The notes: generated from the letters alone by a model not told the origin. Numbered from the stretch's first letter, positions 6,418-13,664 are shown. The stretch is 14,987 nucleotides of DNA from Bacteroidota bacterium (GCA_947449515.1 CANFSD010000020.1:1-14987); one strand, 5' to 3'. Numbers and translations are program-made.

Positions 6418-8292
6418 TTACCTTACAACCAATATAGGAATTTTTAATTTATGGCGAACCGCATCTACCGTTGATCCAAAGAGAAGGTCTTTTAAACCCG
6501 CATGTCCGTGCGCACCCATCACCAATAATTGCGCGTTGGCATCTTGTACCATTTTCACAATATTATTTGCCCTATTGCCATAACCCATTTGGTAATTTAC
6601 GCTATAACCTGCGTATTTTAAATCACCCACATATGTCTCCATCCATTTAATATCTTGAAGCGTTTCAATATCCATCACATCTTCTCCATGCCGCATAGCA
6701 GCCGCAGATTCAACAATATGGATCAACAAATAAGAACAAGATTTATTTCCCAAACTCAATGCATATTGAATACTTGCCTCATCATGCGCACTAAAATCAA
6801 CCGTAATAGCAATTTGTTGAAAAGGCTTAACACTGTCTATTTGCAAATGTTTAATAGGCAGATGAGGCACCATGTGCTTTTCATTGAGCTTGCTCATGAA
6901 TGGATGGAAACTCACATAAAACAATAAAAAGGCTGTAAATCCTAAAGCAGCAAAAATTAATAACTTAAGCCAAGTTGCCGACGCATAAGAGGAGTTTAAG
7001 AAATTACCCACTTCTTGTCCTAGTAATTTTATATTTAACCCAACAATAACAATGGCGGCTGTCCAGGCAAGTATTTTTATCCAATTTGAATTTTTGAACT
7101 TGCCCATAATGGTTTCACTATTGGTAAAATGTATCAATGGAATAACCGCAAAACCTAATTGTAAACTTAAAATAACCTGACTAAAAATAAGCAATTCGCC
7201 CAACTTTGCATCTCCAAAATACAAGATGGTAAATACAGCTGGAACTACTGCAACCAAGCGCGTAATTAAGCGGCGAACCCAAGGACTGATGCGCAAATTG
7301 ATATAACCTTCCATCACAATTTGTCCTGCAAGTGTGCCTGTTATGGTTGAAGATTGGCCAGCTGCAATTAGGGCAATGGCAAATAAAATAGGGGCCATAT
7401 TACCAAATAAACCTTGCAGTAATTGATGGGCATTGCTTATATCTGCTACTTGGGTCAAACCATTGTTATAAAAAGCAGCGGCGGCCAATACCAGAATTGC
7501 CGCGTTTACAAAAAAGGCCAAGTTTAGTGCAATGGCAGAGTCAAAGAAATTAAATTTTATGGCTTTTTTGATGCCCTCATCATCCCGTTTAATTTTGCGT
7601 GTTTGTACCAAGGAAGAATGCAAGTATAAATTATGCGGCATAACAGTAGCTCCAATGATACCAATGGCAATATACAAGGCATCGCCACTTAAATCTGAAG
7701 GAATAAAACCCTTTAAAACACCAGCCACTTCAGGTTTAACAATTATCATTTCTGCAAGAAAAGAAAGTCCAATAATGCTCACCAAACTCACAATAAACAA
7801 TTCAATTTTCCGAATACCTTTATTGATTAAGAATAATAATAAAAAAGTATCCAACACTGTAATTACTACTCCATACAACAAGGGTAAATCAAACAATAAA
7901 TTTATTCCAATAGCCATTCCTATAATTTCGGCCAAATCTGTTGCAGCAATAGCTATCTCCGCCAAAACGTAAAGAGAAATATTTACCCAATGCGGATATT
8001 GTTGGCGGCTTGCTTGGGCCAAATCCCATCCCTTTACAATTCCCAATTTTGCCGCTAAACTTTGCAGTAAAAGTGCAATCCAATTACTGGCCAGCAATAC
8101 CCAAATAAGTTGGTAACCAAACCGGCTTCCTCCTGCAATATCCGTAGCCCAATTTCCTGGATCCATATAGCCAACACTTACCAAATAGGCAGGACCAATA
8201 AAAGCCAAGAGGGTTCTAAACCAAGATTTATTTTGGCTCGCGTCAATAGATTCGTGTACCTCCGACAATGATTTTTCTGTGTTTTTTGTCAT
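6418..8292 (-). CDS. mntH: Nramp-family divalent metal (Mn/Fe) transporter fused to a C-terminal universal stress protein domain
   Basis: This 624-aa inner-membrane protein imports divalent metal by proton symport. Residues about 25-465 are the Nramp core of hydrophobic helices. The TM1 motif D44-P-G-N47 and the TM6 motif M218-P-H-N221 supply the metal-site Asp, Asn and Met, the Met favouring Mn(II)/Fe(II) over Ca/Mg. A conserved Q-S-S-T-I-T-G-T follows at 313-320. Plain bacterial MntH is about 410-450 aa. The extra C-terminal part (about 489-624) is a cytoplasmic Usp domain: V-D-F-S at 498-501 and the nucleotide-binding G-x2-G-x9-G-S motif at G593, G596, G606 and S607, so it probably binds ATP. 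The Usp domain may tie metal uptake to energy or stress state (inference). It lies 4 bases after the metal-responsive repressor and 1 base before the thioesterase gene. Confidence 0.95.
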   Translation of the reverse strand: MTKNTEKSLSEVHESIDASQNKSWFRTLLAFIGPAYLVSVGYMDPGNWATDIAGGSRFGYQLIWVLLASNWIALLLQSLAAKLGIVKGWDLAQASRQQYPHWVNISLYVLAEIAIAATDLAEIIGMAIGINLLFDLPLLYGVVITVLDTFLLLFLINKGIRKIELFIVSLVSIIGLSFLAEMIIVKPEVAGVLKGFIPSDLSGDALYIAIGIIGATVMPHNLYLHSSLVQTRKIKRDDEGIKKAIKFNFFDSAIALNLAFFVNAAILVLAAAAFYNNGLTQVADISNAHQLLQGLFGNMAPILFAIALIAAGQSSTITGTLAGQIVMEGYINLRISPWVRRLITRLVAVVPAVFTILYFGDAKLGELLIFSQVILSLQLGFAVIPLIHFTNSETIMGKFKNSNWIKILAWTAAIVIVGLNIKLLGQEVGNFLNSSYASATWLKLLIFAALGFTAFLLFYVSFHPFMSKLNEKHMVPHLPIKHLQIDSVKPFQQIAITVDFSAHDEASIQYALSLGNKSCSYLLIHIVESAAAMRHGEDVMDIETLQDIKWMETYVGDLKYAGYSVNYQMGYGNRANNIVKMVQDANAQLLVMGAHGHAGLKDLLFGSTVDAVRHKLKIPILVVR

Positions 8293-8296
8293 GGTA

Positions 8297-8959
8297 TTAT
8301 GCGAGTTTTTTAATTAAAATATTTTTCACAACCTCGTTGCTCAATTGAATTTTTTCTTTTCCTTCCAACAAAGCTGCCATTGACAAATCAAAACTACTAA
8401 CTTCTGTTATGGTAATGGTTTTGCCCAAGGTTAATTTGTTTTTTTCTAAGTGTTGAAGAAACAGCGAACTGTGATTTACAACCCCGCTGATAATTCCTTT
8501 TTCTCCTTTTTTTAAAACACTCAATAGAATAAAATTACTTTCTTTGATTACCCCATTTCTCCCTGGAATTGGATCGCCATGCGGATCATGACTAGGAAAA
8601 CCCAAAAAAGCATCCAATTTTTCTACCAATTCATTGGATTGAATATGTTCCAATTGTTCTGCAATATCATGCACTGCATCCCAAGTAAATCCCAATTGGT
8701 TATGCAAAAAAGTTTCCCAAAGTCTGTGTTTGCGCAAAGTTTCAACAGCAACTTTTTTTCCCTTCTCTGTAAGCTGAACGCCTTTGTATTTTTCGTACGA
8801 CAATAATTTTTTCTCCGATAATTTTTTAACCATATCGGTAACAGAAGCGGCTTTGGTATTAACACCATCAGCAATTGCATTGGTATTAATAAAGGTGCCC
8901 AATTGCGCTTGTAGCTTATAAATTGTCTTGAGGTAATTCTCTTCAGTGGTAGAATACAT
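8297..8959 (-). CDS. mntR: DtxR/MntR-family metal-dependent transcriptional repressor
   Basis: The 220-aa protein is a full-length three-domain regulator. Residues 1-70 form the winged helix (T-E-E-N-Y-L-K at 5-11; recognition helix near K36-A-A-S-V-T-D-M-V-K-K). Residues 71-135 form the dimerisation and metal-binding domain, with H97, E101, E104-H105 and H124-D-P-H-G-D-P as likely ligands. Residues about 145-215 are an SH3/FeoA-like domain. With Mn(II) or Fe(II) bound, such proteins repress metal uptake; the adjacent mntH is the obvious target. A DtxR-like palindrome lies just upstream, implying autoregulation. An in-frame TGA two codons before the ATG rules out a longer N-terminus. The -7 box ends 4 bases before the ATG, so the mRNA is probably leaderless. 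Mn versus Fe specificity cannot be settled here. Confidence 0.94.
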   Translation of the reverse strand: MYSTTEENYLKTIYKLQAQLGTFINTNAIADGVNTKAASVTDMVKKLSEKKLLSYEKYKGVQLTEKGKKVAVETLRKHRLWETFLHNQLGFTWDAVHDIAEQLEHIQSNELVEKLDAFLGFPSHDPHGDPIPGRNGVIKESNFILLSVLKKGEKGIISGVVNHSSLFLQHLEKNKLTLGKTITITEVSSFDLSMAALLEGKEKIQLSNEVVKNILIKKLA

Positions 8960-8963
8960 AGGT

Positions 8964-8971
8964 CAAATATA
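8964..8971 (-). promoter_or_regulatory. -7 box of the mntR-mntH operon, 4 bases from the start codon
   Basis: TATATTTG on the minus strand matches TAnnTTTG exactly. Only 4 bases separate it from the mntR ATG (8957-8959), so transcription should begin at or within a few bases of the A of ATG. The other -7 boxes in this window lie 16-28 bases from their starts. No TTG is present at the normal -33 distance, where the operator arm sits instead. Confidence 0.6.
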
Positions 8972-8976
8972 CTAAT

Positions 8977-8996
8977 TTTTTAGACTAGCCTAAAAA
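8977..8996. promoter_or_regulatory. DtxR/IdeR-type operator upstream of mntR
   Basis: The 20-bp sequence TTTTTAGACTAGCCTAAAAA is an inverted repeat with nine of ten pairs matching around a central CTAG. Its core TTAGACTAGCCTAA differs by one base from the ideal DtxR/IdeR box TTAGGCTAGCCTAA. It lies 5 bases upstream of the mntR -7 box and covers the -33 region, so a bound repressor would block RNA polymerase. This is the expected place for autoregulation by the adjacent DtxR-family gene. Confidence 0.8.
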
Positions 8997-9046
8997 TATT
9001 TTTACAATTAACTAAAAATGATTTTACCTGGGTTTAGAGAATTTCT

Positions 9047-9054
9047 TATTTTTG
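9047..9054 (+). promoter_or_regulatory. -7 box of the small membrane protein gene, 4 bases from the start codon
   Basis: TATTTTTG matches TAnnTTTG and ends 4 bases before the ATG at 9059, mirroring the arrangement at divergent mntR. No clear -33 TTG is seen. If used, the transcript would be leaderless or start a few bases before the ATG. Confidence 0.45.
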
Positions 9055-9058
9055 AAAC

Positions 9059-9226
9059 ATGATGCTTAAAAAACTATTGACCTACTTAATGTTTTGGAAA
9101 AAAGAGGATGCAAATGCACCTACTTCAACTAATTTAAAAATAATGCATGGCATCAACAGGATCAGTATTTACCTGTTTATTTTTGCATTGGCAGTTATTA
9201 TTTACCGCTTTGTAAAGGGTTTATAG
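9059..9226 (+). CDS. Small single-pass membrane protein (55 aa), resembling the Bacteroidota DUF6728 family
   Basis: A complete open frame begins with two consecutive ATG codons (9059 and 9062) and encodes 55 residues. The first third is basic with an amphipathic stretch (L-K-K-L-L-T-Y-L-M-F-W-K-K). The middle has E-D-A-N-A-P-T-S-T-N-L-K and M-H-G-I-N-R-I-S. One transmembrane helix follows (about 37-49), then the tail R-F-V-K-G-L. The K-K-x-D-x-N-A-P-T...N-L-x-x-M-H-G-I-N-R-I-S layout is, as I recall, that of small conserved Bacteroidota proteins classed as DUF6728; this is from memory. Its function is unknown. Support comes from codon structure, a -7 box just upstream, and filling a gap between divergent mntR and the convergent lipoprotein gene, whose stop is only 13 bases away. 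Confidence 0.78.
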   Translation: MMLKKLLTYLMFWKKEDANAPTSTNLKIMHGINRISIYLFIFALAVIIYRFVKGL

Positions 9227-9239
9227 CCCAACAACCTGG

Positions 9240-9830
9240 TTAATTCTTGAACTCCTGCTGGTTTTTCTCCCAATCGGTATAAATGCCATTTTTGGGTTTT
9301 AGGTCGTTTGTAAAAATCCTAAACATATCTATCACCCACCAAAGAAAGAGTCCTCCCAGGGTAATGGTTTGGAAAAATCCTGTCCAATAATAACCTAAAT
9401 AATAACGGTGCAAGCCAACAAAACCTCCAATGCAACACACTAAAATGGTGGCAGTTTGTGATCGGTTATTGCCAGAAGCATGGTAATCTGCACCATTGAG
9501 TGTGGGCATCTGGCGCTGTGGTGCAATGATATTTGAATTGATTGCTGCTTTTCCCGGACTGTCAATTGGCGAAATGGCCTCATACCCTTTTCTAAAATTG
9601 ATGGCAATGCGGGCATTGGCTATCAAAATTGGCAAGGCATCTTCTTCCATAGCAAGGCTAAATCCACCTGCTTCTTCCACGTTTTTACTTGAAATTACTG
9701 CAATGGTTTCCTCTTTTCTTTTTGGTTCAGGCGCATTTTTTTGAACGTTTATTTTAGTGAAATTTGAATAGCGCGCACCGCTGCATGCCACCAAAAATAA
9801 ACTTGAAAAGAAGAGAAATAAACGTCCCAT
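9240..9830 (-). CDS. TM2-domain protein with a lipoprotein signal
   Basis: The 196-aa protein starts with a hydrophobic stretch ending L-V-A-C, a good lipobox with the acylated cysteine at residue 16. A low-complexity, probably extracytoplasmic linker follows (about 17-120). The C-terminal 125-176 is a TM2 domain: two hydrophobic segments (about 127-146 and 153-171) around the hallmark G-L-H-R-Y-Y-L-G-Y (139-147), then the G-G-L-F-L-W-W-V-I-D-M-F-R-I segment (159-172). Lipobox plus TM2 implies a lipid-anchored N-terminus and two inner-membrane helices in one protein. Similar Bacteroidota proteins exist, but their job is not known to me. It lies 25 bases after arsC with no recognisable promoter, so it may be transcribed with the ars operon; a role in arsenic resistance is not supported by its sequence. 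Confidence 0.85.
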   Translation of the reverse strand: MGRLFLFFSSLFLVACSGARYSNFTKINVQKNAPEPKRKEETIAVISSKNVEEAGGFSLAMEEDALPILIANARIAINFRKGYEAISPIDSPGKAAINSNIIAPQRQMPTLNGADYHASGNNRSQTATILVCCIGGFVGLHRYYLGYYWTGFFQTITLGGLFLWWVIDMFRIFTNDLKPKNGIYTDWEKNQQEFKN

Positions 9831-9855
9831 ACCTAAATTAAAGGTACAAGATAAA

Positions 9856-10290
9856 TTAATTGGCAGAAACTAAAATTTTTTCTTCTACAAACTTCTTGCA
9901 ATAAGCTTTTACAAGGTTTTGGGTCGACCTAAATTTTCCTAAAATTTCTTCTTCCGAACCTACCGCTTTGGCTGGATCAGGAAAGTTTTCGTGTAAACGA
10001 ATTGCCTTACCGGGTATGTATGGACAATTTTCATTTGCATGATCACAAACAGTAATAATATAATCAAATGCAATATTTAAGTATTCATTTACATTATTTG
10101 AAGTATGCGCAGAGATATCTATTCCATCCTCCTTCATTACCAAAACAGCGCGTGGGTTCAAACCATGCGTTTCAATTCCAGCGCTGTAAATATTGGCTTT
10201 CTCTTTTGCAAAAAATGCTAAATACCCATGAGCCATTTGACTTCTACAACTGTTTCCGGTGCATAGCACCAAAATGTTTTTCTTTTCCAT
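9856..10290 (-). CDS. arsC: Arsenate reductase, thioredoxin-coupled low-molecular-weight phosphatase type
   Basis: ArsC reduces arsenate to arsenite, which Acr3 then exports. The 144-aa protein has the phosphatase P-loop C10-T-G-N-S-C-R16-S-Q-M-A-H at its N-terminus. The redox cysteines C82 and C89 lie in V-C-D-H-A-N-E-N-C-P. The C10/C82/C89 numbering is the same as in the well-known thioredoxin-dependent staphylococcal plasmid enzyme, as I recall it. The D-P in F-P-D-P (D105) supplies the general acid. All catalytic residues are present, so the enzyme should be functional with thioredoxin as reductant. Its ATG overlaps the acr3 stop by one base (TAATG), a tight translational coupling. Confidence 0.96.
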   Translation of the reverse strand: MEKKNILVLCTGNSCRSQMAHGYLAFFAKEKANIYSAGIETHGLNPRAVLVMKEDGIDISAHTSNNVNEYLNIAFDYIITVCDHANENCPYIPGKAIRLHENFPDPAKAVGSEEEILGKFRSTQNLVKAYCKKFVEEKILVSAN

Positions 10291-11327
10291 TAGGCTTTAT
10301 TTTTATATTTCATTTTAAGGGCAACTTTTACCAAAGCAAGAAGAACGGGTACTTCCACCAATGGACCAATAACGCCCGCAAAGGCTTGTGAAGAATTTAA
10401 ACCAAAAACACCAATTGCTACGGCAATGGCCAATTCAAAATTATTGCTCGATCCGGTGAGTGATACGGTAATATTTTTATCATAAGAAACACCCATGGCT
10501 TTTGCAATAAAAAACACTGTAAAAAATAATATCAAGAAATACAAAACCAATGGAATAGCAACCTGAATTACATCTAATGGAATACGCACAATCATTTCGC
10601 CTTTAAGGCTAAACATCACTAAAATTGTAAACAACAAAGCCACCAAGGTAAGAGGTGAAATCATTGGTATAAACTTTTGGTTCAACCAATTCTCTCCTTT
10701 TATTTTAATGATTAGTATTCTTGTTAAAAAGCCAGCCGCAAATGGAATTCCAAGATAAATACCAACTGTTTTGGCAATTTCAGCCATTGATATTTCAATC
10801 ACCATATTTTCTATGCCGAACCAAGCAGGCATTACAGACAGCATGAACCAAGCATAAAAACTATACAGTAATATTTGCAATACACTGTTTAAAGCAACCA
10901 AGCCTGTAGCATATTCGCGGTTACCATCGGCCAATTCATTCCAAACCATAACCATGGCAATACATGGCGCAATACCAATAAGAATAAGTCCTGTGAAATA
11001 GGCTGGATTATCGCGCATGAAAATGATGGCCAAAAGAAACATCAACAAGGGGGCAATTATCCAATTAATAAGTACCGTAAACGACAACAATTTCAAGTCT
11101 TTGAATACATGAGGTAATTCTGTGTATTTTACCTTTACAAAAGGAGGAAACATCATTAATAATAAGCCAATGGCTAAAACCCAATTGGTGCTGCCATTGC
11201 TAAAATTTTCTCCATTTAATAAATTGGGAATACTTGGGAAAAAGTTACCAATTGCAACACCCGTGAGCATGGCTAAAACTATCCATAAGGACAAATACTG
11301 GTCGAGGAATTTTAGTTTTTTAGTCAT
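10290..11327 (-). CDS. acr3: Arsenite efflux permease, ACR3 family
   Basis: Acr3 is an inner-membrane carrier that expels arsenite using the proton motive force. The 345-aa length and ten or so hydrophobic segments fit the family. C122 in G-I-A-P-C-I-A-M-V-M-V-W and E298 in S-S-N-N-F-E-L-A correspond, with the same offset of seven, to the essential Cys129 and Glu305 described for the Alkaliphilus Acr3. The V-W-N-x-L-A-x-G-x-x-E segment after C122 is also a family hallmark. It follows arsM by 18 bases and overlaps arsC by one base. This is the ACR3 rather than the ArsB type of pump. Confidence 0.96.
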   Translation of the reverse strand: MTKKLKFLDQYLSLWIVLAMLTGVAIGNFFPSIPNLLNGENFSNGSTNWVLAIGLLLMMFPPFVKVKYTELPHVFKDLKLLSFTVLINWIIAPLLMFLLAIIFMRDNPAYFTGLILIGIAPCIAMVMVWNELADGNREYATGLVALNSVLQILLYSFYAWFMLSVMPAWFGIENMVIEISMAEIAKTVGIYLGIPFAAGFLTRILIIKIKGENWLNQKFIPMISPLTLVALLFTILVMFSLKGEMIVRIPLDVIQVAIPLVLYFLILFFTVFFIAKAMGVSYDKNITVSLTGSSNNFELAIAVAIGVFGLNSSQAFAGVIGPLVEVPVLLALVKVALKMKYKNKA

Positions 11328-11345
11328 TTTTATTTTAATAATTAA

Positions 11346-12185
11346 TTAGCAGCAATTTCCTCCAGGCGTGCAGCAAGCAGCAGGTTTTTCGGCATAAACA
11401 GTTACACTAAAAATTCCAATTTCCATATTCCTGTACTCTTCCATTTGCGTTGGAGAAAGGTAGGTTTCCAAAATATCTGTTGGAATAATTATTTCCTTTT
11501 CTTTCTGAACTTTGATGTTTACAAAACCAGCGTCCTCAATAAACTGCAAATAAGCTGTTTTTTGAATAGCACCAGAAACACAGCCAGCATACATTTCGGC
11601 TGTATCCTTTAAAGAAAGCGGCAATTCACCTTTTAATACTACATCCGAAATACTGAAATGACCGCCTGGTTTCAATACCCTAAAAATATCGTTGATTACA
11701 TTCTTCTTATTGGGCACTAAATTTAATACGCAATTACTCACAACTACATCTGCTCTATTGGCGGCTACTGGCATTTGTTCAATATCACCCTGACGAAATT
11801 CAACATTATTGAAACCCAAGGTTTCTGCATTGTTACGCGCACGTTCAATCATTTCTGGCGTAAAATCAATTCCAATTACCTTACCACTTTCTCCTACAAA
11901 TTTTCTTGCTACAAAACAATCATTTCCAGCGCCACTTCCTAAATCTATAACCGTATCACCTTCTTTCATTAAGGCAAATTCTGTGGGCAAACCACAACCC
12001 AAACCCAGATCTGCATTGGGGTTATACCCCGCCAGGGTAGAATAATCCTCGCTCATTATATTGTAAACTTCCGTTGAGCAAGAACCACTTCCACAACATG
12101 AACTCATGTTTGTTTCTTTGTCCTGCATGGCTATTTGAGCATACTTCTCTTTCACCATTTCTTTTAATTCTACTTCTGTTTTCAT
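11346..12185 (-). CDS. arsM: Arsenite S-adenosylmethionine methyltransferase
   Basis: ArsM methylates arsenite to methylated arsenicals, some of them volatile. The 279-aa protein has a class I methyltransferase fold with SAM motif V-I-D-L-G-S-G-A-G-N-D (79-89). The arsenic-binding cysteines expected in ArsM appear in their usual contexts: C64 (L-G-L-G-C-G-L-P), C152 (V-S-N-C-V-L-N-L) and C202 (Y-A-G-C-V-S-G-A). Two cysteine clusters are also present: S-C-C-G-S-G-S-C-S near the N-terminus (30-36) and C-C-T-P-G-G-N-C-C at the extreme C-terminus (271-279), which may bind or hand over arsenite. It lies 17 bases after arsR and 18 before acr3, so it belongs to the operon. All required residues appear intact. 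Confidence 0.95.
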   Translation of the reverse strand: MKTEVELKEMVKEKYAQIAMQDKETNMSSCCGSGSCSTEVYNIMSEDYSTLAGYNPNADLGLGCGLPTEFALMKEGDTVIDLGSGAGNDCFVARKFVGESGKVIGIDFTPEMIERARNNAETLGFNNVEFRQGDIEQMPVAANRADVVVSNCVLNLVPNKKNVINDIFRVLKPGGHFSISDVVLKGELPLSLKDTAEMYAGCVSGAIQKTAYLQFIEDAGFVNIKVQKEKEIIIPTDILETYLSPTQMEEYRNMEIGIFSVTVYAEKPAACCTPGGNCC

Positions 12186-12202
12186 TTGATGTATTGTTTA
12201 TT

Positions 12203-12541
12203 TTAACAACATTTTTCTTTATTATTGGTCAGCATTATATCGTGCATCGCTTCATTAAATAAACCAAGTACTTTGGCAAAATTTTCTTTGTGAATACAAT
12301 AACAAGACTTCACACCACTGATAGTTCCTTGCACCAAACCTGCCTTTTTTAATTCTTGTAAATGTTGCGATACTGTTGATTGTGCGAGAGGCAAAACTTC
12401 TACAATTTGGCCACAGATACATTCCTCATGTTTTGCCAATTCTCTAATAATAGCAATACGTGCAGGATGACCCATAACTTTTGCAAATTCCGCTAATAAA
12501 ATATCATCGGGATGAAAGAGCGATTTCTTATTTAATGCCAT
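12203..12541 (-). CDS. arsR: ArsR-family arsenite-responsive repressor
   Basis: The 112-aa winged-helix protein is an ArsR/SmtB repressor that leaves its operator when it binds As(III). The DNA-binding helix is L-A-Q-S-T-V-S-Q-H-L-Q-E-L (52-64). Just before it, E-C-I-C-G (C41 and C43) occupies the place of the classical ELCVCD metal site. Further cysteines are C80 and C82 (S-C-Y-C) and a terminal C111-C112 pair, so several thiolate sites are possible. The start is the ATG at 12541; a TTG two codons upstream in frame (12545-12547) is a poorer choice. An inverted repeat around its -7 box is a likely autoregulatory operator. arsM follows by 17 bases. Confidence 0.95.
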   Translation of the reverse strand: MALNKKSLFHPDDILLAEFAKVMGHPARIAIIRELAKHEECICGQIVEVLPLAQSTVSQHLQELKKAGLVQGTISGVKSCYCIHKENFAKVLGLFNEAMHDIMLTNNKEKCC

Positions 12542-12552
12542 AATCAATTATA

Positions 12553-12570
12553 TATCGCAAATATACGATA
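12553..12570. promoter_or_regulatory. Probable ArsR operator framing the -7 box
   Basis: TATCG (12553-12557) and its exact complement CGATA (12566-12570) flank 8 bases that are the arsR -7 box itself (TATATTTG on the minus strand, 12558-12565). Repressor bound to both half-sites would cover the promoter core. The arms are only five bases, so the match is suggestive rather than conclusive, but the placement is exact. Confidence 0.6.
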
Positions 12571-12586
12571 AAAGGAAAATAGCAAA
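12558..12586 (-). promoter_or_regulatory. Promoter of the arsR-arsM-acr3-arsC operon
   Basis: On the minus strand, TTTG (12586-12583) precedes the -7 box TATATTTG (12565-12558) by 17 bases, within the usual spacing. The box ends 16 bases before the arsR ATG. The promoter lies in the 64-base gap after mltG, so the ars operon has its own start and need not depend on mltG. Confidence 0.7.
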
Positions 12587-12605
12587 CAAGAAAATTCTTT
12601 TAAAT

Positions 12606-13664
12606 TTAATGAATATGCTTGGCAGTCAGCGCTTTTTGGTATTTACGCGCATTGTTTTGGTGTTGCGCCAAATTGTTTGCAAAATTGTGGTAGCCACTAA
12701 AATCTGGTTTCGCACAAAAATAAATATAGCGATGGGAAACAAAATTTAATACCGCATCTATTGCCTGAATAGAAGGACAACAAATTGGTCCTGGCGGCAA
12801 GCCTGCATTTAAATAGGTATTATAAGGAGAAGCAATTTGCGTGTGTTGGAATAATACCCTGTGGATGGATGTGTCTCGCATAAAAAACAATACCGTTGGA
12901 TCGGCTTGAAGTGGCATTCCCAATCTTAACCTATTAAGATAAACACCTGCAATAATAGGCATCTCGTCATACTTGTTACTTTCCTTCTGCACAATTGAGG
13001 CTAGGGTACTTATTTGTTGTTGACTCAAACCTAATTTAACTGCTTTTTCTTTGCGTGTAGTATTCCAAAAAACTTCATATTCATGGTGCATGCGACCTAA
13101 TAAATGTAGCGCATGCGTGTTCCAATAAAAGTTATAGGTGTTAGGAATAAACATGCTAATTAAATTGGCCGAATCAAATCCAAACTGATTTGTAAATACG
13201 GTATCCTTTAACATGTTTAAAAATTGGATACTGTCTATTTCAAGGTTTCGAGAAAAAAAACCACTTACATCTTCCAAATAGGTGGCATGCCTAAAAACCA
13301 CGTTGAGTGGCTCCTGACGGCCTTTTAAGAACATCTTTAATAACTCCAAATTGTTCATACCTGCATGTAAAACATAACGGCCTGGCTTTAACTTTTCATT
13401 GAGTTTGAACACAAAAGCAAAACGTTTAAATGAGGCTAAATTTAGCAGCCTGCCTTCAGCTTCTAAATTATCAATGAAGGTCTCAAAGCTTTGGCCGGTT
13501 CGAACCAACACATATTGATCACCCTCACTGTTCGATACATTTACCCCATATACATCATTATAAATTTTAAAAGACAAAACAGCAATAAAAAGCAATAGAC
13601 CAATAAGAATTTGGGCAGTTCTTTTGGACTTATTAGGCAGGTGCTTTTTAGGTGATTTAGACAT
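12606..13664 (-). CDS. mltG: Endolytic murein transglycosylase MltG
   Basis: MltG cleaves nascent peptidoglycan strands in the periplasm and sets their length. The 352-aa protein has a basic cytoplasmic tail, one membrane anchor (about 18-34) and the YceG-fold catalytic region. Visible hallmarks are A-S-I-V-Q-K-E-S with the conserved glutamate at residue 228, Y-L-N-R-L-R-L-G-M-P-L-Q-A-D-P-T-V (242-258), P-Y-N-T-Y-L-N-A-G-L-P-P-G-P-I (280-294), and the C-terminal Y-H-N-F-A-N-N-L-A-Q-H. The Q before K-E replaces the more common E, but the key glutamate is kept. It starts 19 bases after the cytochrome gene, so it may be read from the same transcript. No promoter is seen in the gap. Confidence 0.97.
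   Translation of the reverse strand: MSKSPKKHLPNKSKRTAQILIGLLLFIAVLSFKIYNDVYGVNVSNSEGDQYVLVRTGQSFETFIDNLEAEGRLLNLASFKRFAFVFKLNEKLKPGRYVLHAGMNNLELLKMFLKGRQEPLNVVFRHATYLEDVSGFFSRNLEIDSIQFLNMLKDTVFTNQFGFDSANLISMFIPNTYNFYWNTHALHLLGRMHHEYEVFWNTTRKEKAVKLGLSQQQISTLASIVQKESNKYDEMPIIAGVYLNRLRLGMPLQADPTVLFFMRDTSIHRVLFQHTQIASPYNTYLNAGLPPGPICCPSIQAIDAVLNFVSHRYIYFCAKPDFSGYHNFANNLAQHQNNARKYQKALTAKHIH

Noticed and set aside
12542..12547. TTG start two codons before arsR
   Set aside because: The ATG at 12541 gives a normal N-terminus and is the stronger start codon.
12959..13010. Loss of the catalytic residue in MltG because Q replaces E in the I-V-Q-K-E-S motif
   Set aside because: The second glutamate (residue 228) is kept, and Bacteroidota homologues, as I recall, commonly have Q at the first position.
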